Source of the DNA: SAR202 cluster bacterium bin22
GTDB taxonomy: Bacteria > Chloroflexota > Dehalococcoidia > Lucifugimonadales > UBA3495
Assembly (NCBI GenBank): GCA_002238505.1
Contig: MPMM01000012.1
Coordinates: 1-64,000, forward strand
Direction of reading: 5' to 3'
Length of the DNA stretch: 64,000 nucleotides
Part shown: one piece after another, positions 1-8,365 of the stretch
Numbering within the stretch: the stretch's first letter is position 1
Layout: every line of letters begins with the position of its first letter
Translations under genes and position numbers: made by a program
Notes under the pieces: generated by a model
What the model was told of the DNA's origin: nothing
The model's database searches: none
What the model saw: the letters and a program-made list of their open reading frames with translations, nothing else

Positions 1-79
1 ACCTCGTCTTGAAGTGCCTCAATGGTCTCTGATCGGATCTTCAGAGTGGTTGGATGTTCCTGAATAACTGGCCTAATGA

Positions 80-123
80 CCCTGATTATTTTACGATTTT
101 CTGGTAGGTAGTCCCTGATTATT
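80..123. repeat. Direct repeat pair CCCTGATTATT
   Basis: The 11-mer CCCTGATTATT occurs at 80-90 and 113-123 in an AT-richer stretch just before the truncated helicase. A related AGTCCCTGATTA lies at 6148-6159 inside another gene. The helicase reading frame becomes open immediately inside the second copy (TGA at 116-118). This could mark a recombination or insertion boundary, but two copies of a short word are weak evidence. Confidence 0.35.
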
Positions 124-193
124 CACAACCATAATAGCCCAGGACACGCTCCACGGAGCCGAAATACCGCTGGACTTCCTCCTGTACCTGCTC

Positions 194-1441
194 ATGGTGG
201 ACGAGTGCCACCACGCATCCGCCCCCACATGGCTGCAGAGTATTGAACGACTCGCCCCGGAACACCTGGCCGGAGCCTCGGCAACCCCATTCCGACACGA
301 CCGGGAGCCACTGTCGCCCACACCATTCAAGAAAGTTCGCCGACCCGTAACTCCAATAGAGCTGATCGAGGCGGGACTGCTGTGCCCCCCGATCATCGAA
401 TCACCAGTGGTCTACGACCAGAACGGTGAAGTGCAGCCCATCGGGCAGGCCACCAACCTGGTCGCACTCTACAAGAGAACGGTCGAATATGCCATCTCCA
501 GAAACCGGCGGAAAATCGTACTGTTCGTCTCAGCCAACGGCGACGACAGCCCAAGCAAGGTCATAGCAGCCACCAAGCATGCCCTGAACCAGGCCGGAAT
601 CCCCGCCTACGGCGTGGAACAGGACATGAGCGCGTCAAAGAGAAAAGCAGACCTGAAAAGGTTCGAACAGAACCCGGGAATCGCCGTACTAATAAATTAC
701 CTGACCGTCACCGAAGGCACAGACCTGCCCTGCATCGACGCGGTGATCATTGGCCGCACCACGGCGTCGGAGAGCACGGTGATCCAGATGATAGGCCGCG
801 GACTCCGTCCGTTCGGGACCAAAACGGACTGCCTGGTGATTGAATATACCAACAGGCCCGATATGGACGACATAATCAACTACTGGAGAGTTGACGACGC
901 CCAGAACCTGGCCGAAAGCGATGACGAAGAAGAGCCAAAGCCGCGGAACCTGAACAAGAAGGAACTGGTAACCCTGGCAACAGAATTCCCCAGAACACTG
1001 AACCATTTTGCCCAGGCAAGAATAACCTACCCCTGGTTTCAACCCTACGCCAAAGAGCCCATATGGGCTCTGCCGCTTTGGAACAACGACGGTGAGGTGG
1101 GACGTTACATAACGGTGGAACCCACCCGCGGGGGCAAGTGGAAATTCACGGAAATACGGCTGATGAAGAAAGGACCGACGCCAACAAGGCGAAAGCAAAG
1201 AATTTTCGCGACGTCCGCCGAGGCAGCAAACGAAACCCGGCGCATGCTCGGAGGAAAGGCATCCCTGCTGGCAAGAACGGCAGCCTGGCGGCTGAGGACA
1301 GCCAGCGACCAGCAGAAAAGAGCTTGGGAGAAACTCACTGAAAATGACGGTCCGGCACCGACAGACTTGACAGCGGGAGAGGCATCAGACCTGATCGCCC
1401 AGCAGAGGTTCATAAACCGCATCCAGAGGAGCCTCCTATGA
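194..1441 (+). CDS. SF2 DEAD/DEAH helicase, C-terminal part (5'-truncated)
   Basis: This is the C-terminal portion of a superfamily II (type III restriction/UvrB-like) DNA helicase. It shows motif II DECHH at residues 3-7, motif III-like SATPF, and motif VI QMIGRGLRP. Motif I (Walker A) is missing. The frame is open from 119, and the residues encoded before the first ATG (a stretch ending LLYLLM) still look like helicase, so the gene has lost its 5' end rather than starting here. No ribosome site precedes the ATG. A stop at 116-118 lies within a short direct repeat. The product is probably inactive unless an upstream piece outside the window complements it. It overlaps the next gene by ATGA. 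Confidence 0.75.
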   Translation: MVDECHHASAPTWLQSIERLAPEHLAGASATPFRHDREPLSPTPFKKVRRPVTPIELIEAGLLCPPIIESPVVYDQNGEVQPIGQATNLVALYKRTVEYAISRNRRKIVLFVSANGDDSPSKVIAATKHALNQAGIPAYGVEQDMSASKRKADLKRFEQNPGIAVLINYLTVTEGTDLPCIDAVIIGRTTASESTVIQMIGRGLRPFGTKTDCLVIEYTNRPDMDDIINYWRVDDAQNLAESDDEEEPKPRNLNKKELVTLATEFPRTLNHFAQARITYPWFQPYAKEPIWALPLWNNDGEVGRYITVEPTRGGKWKFTEIRLMKKGPTPTRRKQRIFATSAEAANETRRMLGGKASLLARTAAWRLRTASDQQKRAWEKLTENDGPAPTDLTAGEASDLIAQQRFINRIQRSLL

Positions 1442-2190
1442 CCGACGGAAAAGGCGTGTCAATCCAGCTAGTAATCGCAGTGACAGCGATAACCGGCCTG
1501 CTGGGTGGCACAGCACTAGCGCTGCAGATCCACAACGAACCAGCAGCAACAGCTGAAGAACCAGGGCCAGTCAACGTGCGAAGCACGATAAAATTGGACA
1601 GATACGAGGTTGAGGACCTGTACAGGGCAGAAATGACCCTGCAAGCGTGGGCGGAGATCATGAACGCGGCCGCGGCGGGCGAACCCCAGCTCTTCGAGAG
1701 GATGATCGGCTATGAACCAACGCCCGAATGCACGGACAGCCACTGGCCCAAAACCCCGGCCCGAGAGCCGCTGAAGCGGCCCACCCTGAAAACGATAGAA
1801 GACATCTTCATATGTAATCGAATAAGCGCCGTCCAAAGGACGGCGCCAGAAGGAGAATGGGAAACAAACCTGGGCAGGGCAAGCACGCTGCTGTGGAAAT
1901 CAGTCAGCCCCGAAGGGGCCATCAAGCTGGAGATCGCGTCACAAGGCTACCTCGCAGCCGCGAGCAACAACGACGACCTGAAAAACTACGCGAAGACCTT
2001 CAACCACTGCAGGACAGCGCCCCAGATTGAGACCTGGCTCCAGACGGCCTACGGGTCCGGAGAGGCAGCCACCAACTGGCAAATAATGTCCTCCGCTCTG
2101 GGCGACTGCATCCGAGGCACCAACGAAAAGCAATTTCCCCAGGACCACGAAAAAACCAAAACCGAAGTTACAGGGCCGAGACCGCCCTGA
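1438..2190 (+). CDS. Membrane-anchored protein of unknown function
   Basis: This 250-aa protein has one N-terminal hydrophobic segment at about residues 8-28, preceded by few charges, then a soluble remainder. That suggests a signal anchor with the body outside the membrane. It has paired cysteines (in PTPECTDS, FICNR, NHCRTA and GDCIRG) that could form disulfides. Its ATG overlaps the helicase stop (ATGA), so the two are probably translationally coupled. I do not recognise a family. It starts a run of three membrane proteins (1438-3616), perhaps an envelope-associated module of the same element as the T4SS further on. Confidence 0.7.
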   Translation: MTDGKGVSIQLVIAVTAITGLLGGTALALQIHNEPAATAEEPGPVNVRSTIKLDRYEVEDLYRAEMTLQAWAEIMNAAAAGEPQLFERMIGYEPTPECTDSHWPKTPAREPLKRPTLKTIEDIFICNRISAVQRTAPEGEWETNLGRASTLLWKSVSPEGAIKLEIASQGYLAAASNNDDLKNYAKTFNHCRTAPQIETWLQTAYGSGEAATNWQIMSSALGDCIRGTNEKQFPQDHEKTKTEVTGPRPP

Positions 2191-2201
2191 AAGGAGATAA
2201 C

Positions 2202-3071
2202 ATGAAATTGAAATACATACTGATAGGAGTGCTGATTCTGGTAGGAGGCGTAATCACGGCCGAAGCCTACTCCGACACATTTGGCAGGGACACCGCCCCC
2301 AGCAGCCAGCTTAAAAGCGAGGTGGCGAGAACGCAGAGAAGCGCCCGCGACCTTGACCGGACCTACACCAACATAATGCCTCCCGCTCCCCCAGGGCTCC
2401 AAAGCCCGGCGGCCGCTAACCCGGAACCAGACCAGCCCGAGGTTGACGAGTCACCACCAGGGGAACCGCCACCGCCAGGTACCTACACAGACAGCGAGAT
2501 TCCGGTAGAAGAAAGCACACCGCCACCAGCGCCCTATGAGACTAACACAAACCCCGCTGACCAAGCCGCGCTGGAGGCAGTGAGAACAAGCCGAGAGCAG
2601 AGAGCCAACCTGGAGGCCCAGGACAGCGAATACGCAGCCGCGGTCGAAACCTTTTACAACGAATGGACCGCCAGGTACCAGGAGGCCACAGCGCAACACA
2701 GACGCTTCCGCTGGCGCCTAGAACAGGCGGACCGCAGGGCGGGCGAATACTTCAGGACGCAGACCGACCTGACGAGCAGGATGCCCAACGCAACGCGAAA
2801 AGCCCATTACCAGGCCAAAGACCAGGAAGAGCGCGAGCTCTATACCGAATGGCAAGTCCAGGCCCACGACATACTGGGCCAGTCAAACATCATCATGCTG
2901 GAGCTGCGCCAGCTCAACCTGGAAATCACCAAGCAGACGCTTTCCGCAGACTTCGCCACGCTGTACCAGGAATTTCACCAAATACCGGCCGCCATATCCA
3001 CGCTCCATACCGAGCTGGACCTCTTCAGGCAGAGGTCGGAACAGCTCGAAAACCAGTTCAACCGGGGGTAA
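2202..3071 (+). CDS. Membrane-anchored coiled-coil protein with Pro-rich linker
   Basis: The start has a good ribosome site (AAGGAG, 6 nt before ATG). The 289-aa product has a single N-terminal hydrophobic segment (residues 5-22). A Pro/Glu-rich low-complexity linker follows (about 60-110), then a long region rich in Glu, Gln, Arg and Ala that should form coiled coil (about 120-289). No cysteine follows the hydrophobic segment, so it is an anchored protein rather than a lipoprotein. The layout of anchor, extended linker and helical stalk suggests a cell-surface spacer. The family is not recognised. Confidence 0.7.
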   Translation: MKLKYILIGVLILVGGVITAEAYSDTFGRDTAPSSQLKSEVARTQRSARDLDRTYTNIMPPAPPGLQSPAAANPEPDQPEVDESPPGEPPPPGTYTDSEIPVEESTPPPAPYETNTNPADQAALEAVRTSREQRANLEAQDSEYAAAVETFYNEWTARYQEATAQHRRFRWRLEQADRRAGEYFRTQTDLTSRMPNATRKAHYQAKDQEERELYTEWQVQAHDILGQSNIIMLELRQLNLEITKQTLSADFATLYQEFHQIPAAISTLHTELDLFRQRSEQLENQFNRG

Positions 3072-3073
3072 AA

Positions 3074-3616
3074 ATGAACCGAATAAAAGAGTTCGCAGAC
3101 AACCTGCGAACAAAATGGGACCAAGCCGAGCAGGAAGCCTGGCACCATAGGACAAGGATGATAGTGGCGACTGCAGCAGCAGTCGCCATACTGCTGCCAT
3201 GGCTCCCCATAGGGGAGAAAGGCCGAATGTCAGGAAGCCAGTTGCTGACCTACGGCATAACCTCCCCCGAGCTCGGACAATGGATGGGGGCCAACCCCCT
3301 GGGAACAATCCTCTTCGTGGCGTTCGGGGCCCTGATGATAACCGTAACTCTGACGATGGCGTGGAGGACACTCCAGGGCAGGGAAGCCACAGCCCACCAG
3401 ATCTTCCTGATCGTCATGCCGTTCTTAGTAATTGCGACGGCCGAGACCCCGATCTTCGACCAGAACATAAAGCGGCTCGGGCTCATACCAATTCCCCAGG
3501 CCGGGCTGCTACTGATGATTACAGCCTGCGCAGGACTGCTGGGCCACACGGCGCTGCTAAAATGGAAAAGCCGCGCACCAACACCAACAACAGCAAGAAC
3601 AGGAGCAAAGATTTGA
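3074..3616 (+). CDS. Multi-pass membrane protein
   Basis: This is a 180-aa protein. The start at 3074 follows the preceding stop by two bases. A longer open frame exists upstream (from 2663), but it lies in the shadow of the previous gene and lacks membrane character. The N-terminal ~30 residues are charged, then about four hydrophobic segments follow (around 27-43, 75-95, 108-124, 140-160). No family is recognised. It overlaps the next gene's stop/start as TTGA at 3613-3616, so it is likely translated together with the GHKL-peptidase gene, possibly as a membrane partner. Confidence 0.65.
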   Translation: MNRIKEFADNLRTKWDQAEQEAWHHRTRMIVATAAAVAILLPWLPIGEKGRMSGSQLLTYGITSPELGQWMGANPLGTILFVAFGALMITVTLTMAWRTLQGREATAHQIFLIVMPFLVIATAETPIFDQNIKRLGLIPIPQAGLLLMITACAGLLGHTALLKWKSRAPTPTTARTGAKI

Positions 3617-5043
3617 CCACAAAAGCAAGCCAGCGATTCGACGTCGACAGCAATGGAATGCGGAGCCTCCACGCGGACCGCAGACCCCACGAGCTCATCA
3701 AGGAGCTAATTCAAAACGTCTTCGACGAGGACACAGCGACCAAGTGCGAGGTCAAAATAGAGCCCGACCTGGCCGGAATCAGGGTGACCGTAACCGACGA
3801 CGGCGCCGGTTTTGCAGACGTTGCCGACGCCTACACGATCATGGGAGAGACCGCCAAGAGAAGAGACCCCACCAAGAGGGGCCGATTCAACCTCGGTGAG
3901 AAGGAAGTAATATCGGTGGCCATCGAGGCCAAGATAGAAACGGTTGGGACAACCATCCATTTCCCCGCCGAAGGCGGGCGGGAAATAGCCCCGAACCGGA
4001 GGAAAAAGGGAACCCAAATCCAGGCAGTAATGCCCTGGGACACCCGCGACGCGGAACAACTGGCCCAGAGGCTGACCTACTTCAAGGCCCCCGAACACAT
4101 CACGTTCACCATAAATGGAAAGGAGCCGGCGAAACCGCCGGTGAAGCACATAGCCCGGGCCAGGCTCCCCACCATCGTCCAGGAAGAGGACGGCGGGCCG
4201 ATGAAAACAACCCGCCGGATGACAGACCTGCAGATCAGCGACCGCGTCGCCGACGTCGCCCACATCTACGAGATGGGCATACCCATTCAGGAAATCGACG
4301 TACCTTACGATGTCAACATCCTGCAGAAAGTTCCCATGCCCCCCAACCGGGACACAGTCAGCGACGCATACCTGAAGAAGGTCTACAGCCTGGTGCTGGC
4401 GCAGGTCCACGAGGACATGGAAGCCGAATCCTTCAGTGAAACGTGGGTACGCGAGGCAATCGAAGATCCGGAGATCACCGAAGACGCGGTGAAGACCACG
4501 ATCAAAAGTCGTTACGGCGACAAAGTAGTCACCTGGTCTTCCAATACGCAATCAAACATGGATGCACTGGACAAGGGCTACCAGGTAATCCACCCGCGTT
4601 CCCTTTCCCAGAACGAACTCAAAAACCTGAGGCAAAAGGGCGGCCTGCAAAGCTCGCACGCACTCTTCTCAGACCGGACCAACAACGAGCCGGCAATAAT
4701 GGAAAGTGAGGAGGGAAACCCCGCCAGAATAGGCTTCACCAAGTGGGCAAAGCAACTGGCCAGTGCGGCCGGATTTAGCGTTACGGTTGAATACGTCAGG
4801 GACAGCGGCGCCAAACGACTGGCATGCTGCACAATGAACTCCCGGAACCCGACAATGAGGTTCAATACCCACCACCTGGACGATGACTTCTTTCAAGGGA
4901 GAGGAGCAGAGCAGATCGCCATCATCGTCCACGAACTGGGGCACTCCGAAGCCGACGGAGGAACAGACCACGGCCCCACATGGGGCAACTGCTGCGCCGA
5001 CGTTGCAGGTAGGATAATCGAATCTCTCAGAAAGGAGGCATGA
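3613..5043 (+). CDS. GHKL (HATPase) domain fused to HELGH zinc metallopeptidase
   Basis: The N-terminal domain is a GHKL ATPase: N-box around ELIKELIQNVFDE (Asn35), G1 box DDGAGF (62-67), and a glycine-rich lid GRFNLGEK, as in Hsp90, MutL and MORC proteins. The C-terminus carries a zincin motif, HELGH at about 440-444, followed by TDHGPTWG, which resembles the SprT-type third-ligand region. ATP-driven clamping coupled to proteolysis is therefore plausible; this is inference. I chose the TTG at 3613 because AGGAG lies 7 nt upstream and it overlaps the previous stop (TTGA). An in-frame ATG at 3562 lacks a ribosome site. Tmk follows one base after the stop. Confidence 0.75.
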   Translation: MTTKASQRFDVDSNGMRSLHADRRPHELIKELIQNVFDEDTATKCEVKIEPDLAGIRVTVTDDGAGFADVADAYTIMGETAKRRDPTKRGRFNLGEKEVISVAIEAKIETVGTTIHFPAEGGREIAPNRRKKGTQIQAVMPWDTRDAEQLAQRLTYFKAPEHITFTINGKEPAKPPVKHIARARLPTIVQEEDGGPMKTTRRMTDLQISDRVADVAHIYEMGIPIQEIDVPYDVNILQKVPMPPNRDTVSDAYLKKVYSLVLAQVHEDMEAESFSETWVREAIEDPEITEDAVKTTIKSRYGDKVVTWSSNTQSNMDALDKGYQVIHPRSLSQNELKNLRQKGGLQSSHALFSDRTNNEPAIMESEEGNPARIGFTKWAKQLASAAGFSVTVEYVRDSGAKRLACCTMNSRNPTMRFNTHHLDDDFFQGRGAEQIAIIVHELGHSEADGGTDHGPTWGNCCADVAGRIIESLRKEA

Positions 5044-5044
5044 A

Positions 5045-5656
5045 ATGCCAGACCCCTTTTTCATGGCAGTCGAGGGGACCGACAAGTCGGGAAAGAGCAC
5101 AGCGGCATTAAAGCTGATGCAGAAACTCCTGGCGCTGGATGTACCAATAGCATTGGTACAAGACCCGGGCTCAACCAAAACCGGAAACCACGTCAAGCAA
5201 GCCTTCACCGAGGAGAATCGAATGCAGCCCCTCACGGAGGCGCTGCTGTTTGAAGCAGCCAGGCACGAGATGGTGGAAACGCGAATCAAACCAGCGCTGG
5301 CCAAGGGCACCAACGTAATCAGCATCAGGTACACGACCTCAACTACAGCCTACCAAGGGTACGCGGGCGGAGTACCGCTGGACGTAATCGCCAACCTGAA
5401 CCAGTTGGCAACCGGCGGCCTCGAACCGGACCTGACGCTGATCATAGACGTCCCAATACAGATAGCCCGCGACCGGGGAACCTCAAAAGACGCCTTCGAA
5501 ACGAGAAGCAACACCTTCTACGAAAAGGTGAGAGCAGGCTACCTGGACCAGGCGGCCGCAAATAAAGACAAGATAAAAGTAATCGACGGGACACAACCTC
5601 CAGAAGCCGTCGTAACCGAGATGCTCGAGCTGGCGCTGGCACTCCTGAAAAAATAA
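5045..5656 (+). CDS. tmk: Thymidylate kinase-like dNMP kinase
   Basis: Phosphorylates dTMP to dTDP with ATP (known for the family). The 203-aa length is typical. The P-loop EGTDKSGKST is at residues 10-19, the substrate-side DPGSTKTG follows the second strand, and the AYQG motif is near residue 102. The usual DR(Y/H) signature before it reads S-I-R-Y here (I94-R95), so the conserved Asp is lost while Arg is kept. That may alter substrate choice, and a different deoxynucleotide is possible. It is linked by one base to the GHKL-peptidase gene and is far from the other dNTP genes near 55-61 kb. Confidence 0.88.
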   Translation: MPDPFFMAVEGTDKSGKSTAALKLMQKLLALDVPIALVQDPGSTKTGNHVKQAFTEENRMQPLTEALLFEAARHEMVETRIKPALAKGTNVISIRYTTSTTAYQGYAGGVPLDVIANLNQLATGGLEPDLTLIIDVPIQIARDRGTSKDAFETRSNTFYEKVRAGYLDQAAANKDKIKVIDGTQPPEAVVTEMLELALALLKK

Positions 5657-5673
5657 AAGGTAAACCGCAAGAA

Positions 5674-5982
5674 ATGAGAAGATGCGACTCCCGCTGCCAC
5701 ACCGCGCAGCGACACAAATGCACGTGCATCTGCGGAGGAGCCAACCACGGATGCCAGAGGGGACCGCTGACACCGGAAAAAATCCGACAGGAAATGGCAA
5801 ACGAGGCGTTTACCAGGCGCCGAAGACCCCGCCGATGGCGTAGCATATTCAGGGCCGGGACGGTACCCACACAAGAGAGGCAGCTCACGATGGAGCTGCC
5901 TCTTATATTTGACGACCCAACAGACGAGATTCCCGAAGAAGAAACCGAGAACACCGTAGTGATCCTGGACGAGGCTATATAA
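5674..5982 (+). CDS. Small Cys-rich protein of phage/plasmid type
   Basis: This is a 102-aa protein with an N-terminal cysteine cluster: CDSRCHTAQ, then KCTCICGG, then NHGC. The same arrangement (paired Cys, CH, CxCxCGG, NHG) recurs in small actinobacteriophage and plasmid proteins of unknown function; this is from memory of such families. It probably binds zinc. The middle is Arg-rich (residues 47-58) and the C-terminal third is acidic. A perfect 11-bp hairpin lies inside the coding region (5876-5903). The gene ends two bases from the convergent gene on the other strand. Confidence 0.65.
   Translation: MRRCDSRCHTAQRHKCTCICGGANHGCQRGPLTPEKIRQEMANEAFTRRRRPRRWRSIFRAGTVPTQERQLTMELPLIFDDPTDEIPEEETENTVVILDEAI
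5876..5903 (+). other. Perfect hairpin inside the Cys-rich gene
   Basis: The 11-base arms AGAGGCAGCTC (5876-5886) and GAGCTGCCTCT (5893-5903) pair perfectly around a 6-base loop and are followed by TATATTT. It looks like an intrinsic terminator but sits in frame inside the coding sequence, with an ATG in its loop (5890-5892). Confidence 0.5.
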
Positions 5983-5984
5983 GG

Positions 5985-7208
5985 TCAGGGGCCAACGCTA
6001 TGAAGAAGCACCGAACGGGCCGGCGACAAGTCGCTGACGGCACCTGAAGTAACCCGGACCTGAACATCCCAAAATACCGGGACCCGGAGAGGGCAGGGGA
6101 CCACCGCAGGCGCGCCATCCCTAAAACATTCAGAGGGTACCACCAAAGCAGGTAAGTCCCTGATTACAAAGGACCTCGAAGAGGTTCTGTGCCAAACCGT
6201 TAGATCCTCCGGGACCAGGTGGCCGGTGTGGCGCCAATACCGATACTCCAAAGCCCCGGCGGGGGACGAAGGCACGACAACGCGGATGGCCGGGGCATCC
6301 TCCGTATAGTCCTGGGAGAGAACGCTGATGACAGGCCGGGCGGGCCGTTGAACGCCGGGAACAACAGGCAACGGAGTAGTTGTCGGCGGAGCCACCAACA
6401 AGGGAGGAACCCTTGCCCTAGATTCGGCGAACGGCCGGTGGAAGACTTCCTCAACACGATACCAGCTCTGGATACTGTTGGACACCAACGGGTCAAAGCC
6501 GTCAAGAACCGCAGCGAGCTGAAACTCGTAAAACCCCGAACGGGGCGGGGTGATCCACCCCCCACCATAGGGCCGGAAATCGGCCTCAGGAGCGCTGGGA
6601 GACAGTCCCGAAACATGCCAGTACCGCACATGAACTGACCGCCCTGCGGCAACACCGGAATAGTCCAAGCGGATACGCCCGGTAACCGGATGGACCTGGA
6701 CAGAATTAATGCTGGGACCACCCAGGCCAGGCGCGGGATAGACTACCGGGACAGCCATATCAGCAGCATGCGGATAGCGGTCAAAATCCCGGTCCTCCTG
6801 GCCGTGCAGGGGCCCCAGGGCATTAAACTCCGGCTGAATGCCCTCCGCGTGGCTCCAGGCACTGCTACGGGGCGCAAAAACAGTCGGTGCAGGAACAGCC
6901 GCTGGGCCAACGAACACTCGATGCGGCCAGGCAGTTGGAGCCGGAACATTAATCTGAACATTCCGCAATGACCGGGATTCGGTACATACAATGTCATCCA
7001 ACGGAAGCCGCAGGGCGAAGTCCACGGCCTGGCTAACCCGGGGAGTGGAATAATTCCAGTTGCGGCGCGCCGGATGGGGGCCGACGTAATTTTCTATGAA
7101 GCCGGTACGACTGCTGGTAATGCCGTAAAGGTGATACCACCAACGAAGACACGGCGGACACTGGCACACCAGCTGCCCAGCGCAGTCGTTGCAGACAATT
7201 CGCTCCAC
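5985..7208 (-). CDS. Protein with N-terminal Cys cluster and two FN3-like repeats
   Basis: This is a 407-aa protein. The N-terminus has a zinc-binding-like cluster (CNDC, then CQCPPC). The rest contains two copies of a beta-rich module recognisable from the matching strands VHVRYWHVSG and LEYRYWRHTG, each ending in a hydrophobic strand; they resemble fibronectin type III domains. The modules are separated by a Pro/Thr-rich linker. There is no signal peptide, so the location is uncertain. The start is a GTG at 7208; the nearest GGAGG overlaps it, so the true start could be slightly different. It is last in a minus-strand run behind lipoproteins and the T4SS genes, which suggests a role in conjugation or surface contact. 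Confidence 0.6.
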   Translation of the reverse strand: MERIVCNDCAGQLVCQCPPCLRWWYHLYGITSSRTGFIENYVGPHPARRNWNYSTPRVSQAVDFALRLPLDDIVCTESRSLRNVQINVPAPTAWPHRVFVGPAAVPAPTVFAPRSSAWSHAEGIQPEFNALGPLHGQEDRDFDRYPHAADMAVPVVYPAPGLGGPSINSVQVHPVTGRIRLDYSGVAAGRSVHVRYWHVSGLSPSAPEADFRPYGGGWITPPRSGFYEFQLAAVLDGFDPLVSNSIQSWYRVEEVFHRPFAESRARVPPLLVAPPTTTPLPVVPGVQRPARPVISVLSQDYTEDAPAIRVVVPSSPAGALEYRYWRHTGHLVPEDLTVWHRTSSRSFVIRDLPALVVPSECFRDGAPAVVPCPLRVPVFWDVQVRVTSGAVSDLSPARSVLLHSVGP

Positions 7209-7232
7209 CTCCGGTGGCTCGTTAACCTCGCG

Positions 7233-7490
7233 TCAACCAGTCCCAAACTGAGGACACCGCGACGGCCCAGAGATAGGACACGTCCCGCACCGCTGGGCAC
7301 AAAGAGTACAGATAGCCCAGAAGCAGAAGGACCCACACGTATTCTGGGAACAGTTACTGCGTTGATCAGGATAGAAAGGCTCGGCATGAACCCGCCCCAC
7401 AAAAGAGCCGAAAATCGCGAATAGAGCGAAGACTCCGGCAACGGCACACCCACAGAGAAGAAATTTCAGCCAGTTACGACGTACTTTCAT
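7233..7490 (-). CDS. Short secreted Cys-rich protein
   Basis: This is an 85-aa product. An N-terminal signal sequence (basic start MKVRRNW, then a hydrophobic stretch to about residue 32) ends at a plausible signal peptidase site after RVHA. The mature part of about 50 residues has eight cysteines (e.g. CSQNTCGSFCFW, CTLCAQRCGTC), pointing to a disulfide-rich or metal-binding exported peptide. The start was chosen because it overlaps the upstream lipoprotein stop as ATGA (7487-7490). A start six codons earlier is also open. No family is recognised. Confidence 0.55.
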   Translation of the reverse strand: MKVRRNWLKFLLCGCAVAGVFALFAIFGSFVGRVHAEPFYPDQRSNCSQNTCGSFCFWAICTLCAQRCGTCPISGPSRCPQFGTG

Positions 7491-8365
7491 ATGACGAAAA
7501 ACCCCCAAGAACCGATGAGCTCCCCACGGTCGTCCAAGAGTTCCAGGCGATACCCGCCCAGCGGCCAGACCCCGCCTACCGGCGCTCCAATGCCACTGTA
7601 AAAATACGGTTCAACGTGGGTGAGAACACGGCTGTCAGAATACATCTCCAATCCCTCAAGGCCAACACCCTCAGGGCCAAGGCTCATCCACCGGAGGGTC
7701 ACCTCCATCTCAAAATCGGACACCGCCTGACTCATATCGAATCCGACAAACCAGAAGATAAAAGGAGCTGTGTGGGGAATCCGCTCCGAGGTCGGGGGAA
7801 GGCGTGAGAGATCACCCTCCTGCAGGTAGTCGGGAAGCTCGGCCTGCTGCATCACAAAGACAGACTGCCTCTGGAAAGCGGCGCCGTCACGATATAAAAG
7901 GATGCCACCGGCCGGCGGATCCTCAAAACCATCACTGTCGAGAGTAGGCGTGGGCGTGGGCGCCTCAAGGGTAACCACCACATCAACGACGACAGGCTGG
8001 AAGGTCTCCACAGAGACAGAAGTAGCAGTTGGAACCACCACGGCCAGGGTCGGCGCCGGGACCGCAGTCGGAACACGGACCGCGGGAGGGGCCAGTACGG
8101 CTGGAACCAGAGTAGGGTACAAGACAGGCGTGGGCTCGGCCTGAGCAGTAGCCAGAACCGGGGCGACAACCGGCAACGCCGTCGGAACCGGCAACGGGGT
8201 AAAAGTGGGCCACGGCGTTGGAACAGACGCCCTCACAACGGGCGAATCCCCGTCAGCCAGAACCTGCAGAGCAGGCGCGGAAGGCTCAACGGCGCCGCCG
8301 CCACAACCCAAGAGAACCAAACCACCTACGACGCTCAGGACGAAGGTTCGAACGAAAAGAGCCAA
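7487..8365 (-). CDS. Lipoprotein with Pro/Thr-rich linker
   Basis: This is a 292-aa protein with lipoprotein signal VVGGLVLLGC (Cys about residue 21). A long Pro/Thr/Val-rich linker follows (to about residue 140, with PTPTPT runs typical of Chloroflexota surface proteins), then a C-terminal beta-rich domain of about 150 residues. It starts with TTG at 8365, which has GGAGG 7 nt upstream and overlaps the end of the preceding gene by about 30 bases. It is co-oriented with virB4 and the next lipoprotein, so it is likely a surface component of the same conjugation operon. The C-terminal domain is not recognised. Confidence 0.75.
   Translation of the reverse strand: MALFVRTFVLSVVGGLVLLGCGGGAVEPSAPALQVLADGDSPVVRASVPTPWPTFTPLPVPTALPVVAPVLATAQAEPTPVLYPTLVPAVLAPPAVRVPTAVPAPTLAVVVPTATSVSVETFQPVVVDVVVTLEAPTPTPTLDSDGFEDPPAGGILLYRDGAAFQRQSVFVMQQAELPDYLQEGDLSRLPPTSERIPHTAPFIFWFVGFDMSQAVSDFEMEVTLRWMSLGPEGVGLEGLEMYSDSRVLTHVEPYFYSGIGAPVGGVWPLGGYRLELLDDRGELIGSWGFFVI

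Noticed and set aside
3706-4551. 281-aa open frame antisense to the GHKL-peptidase gene
   Set aside because: It lies fully over a gene with clear motifs on the other strand; no motifs of its own.
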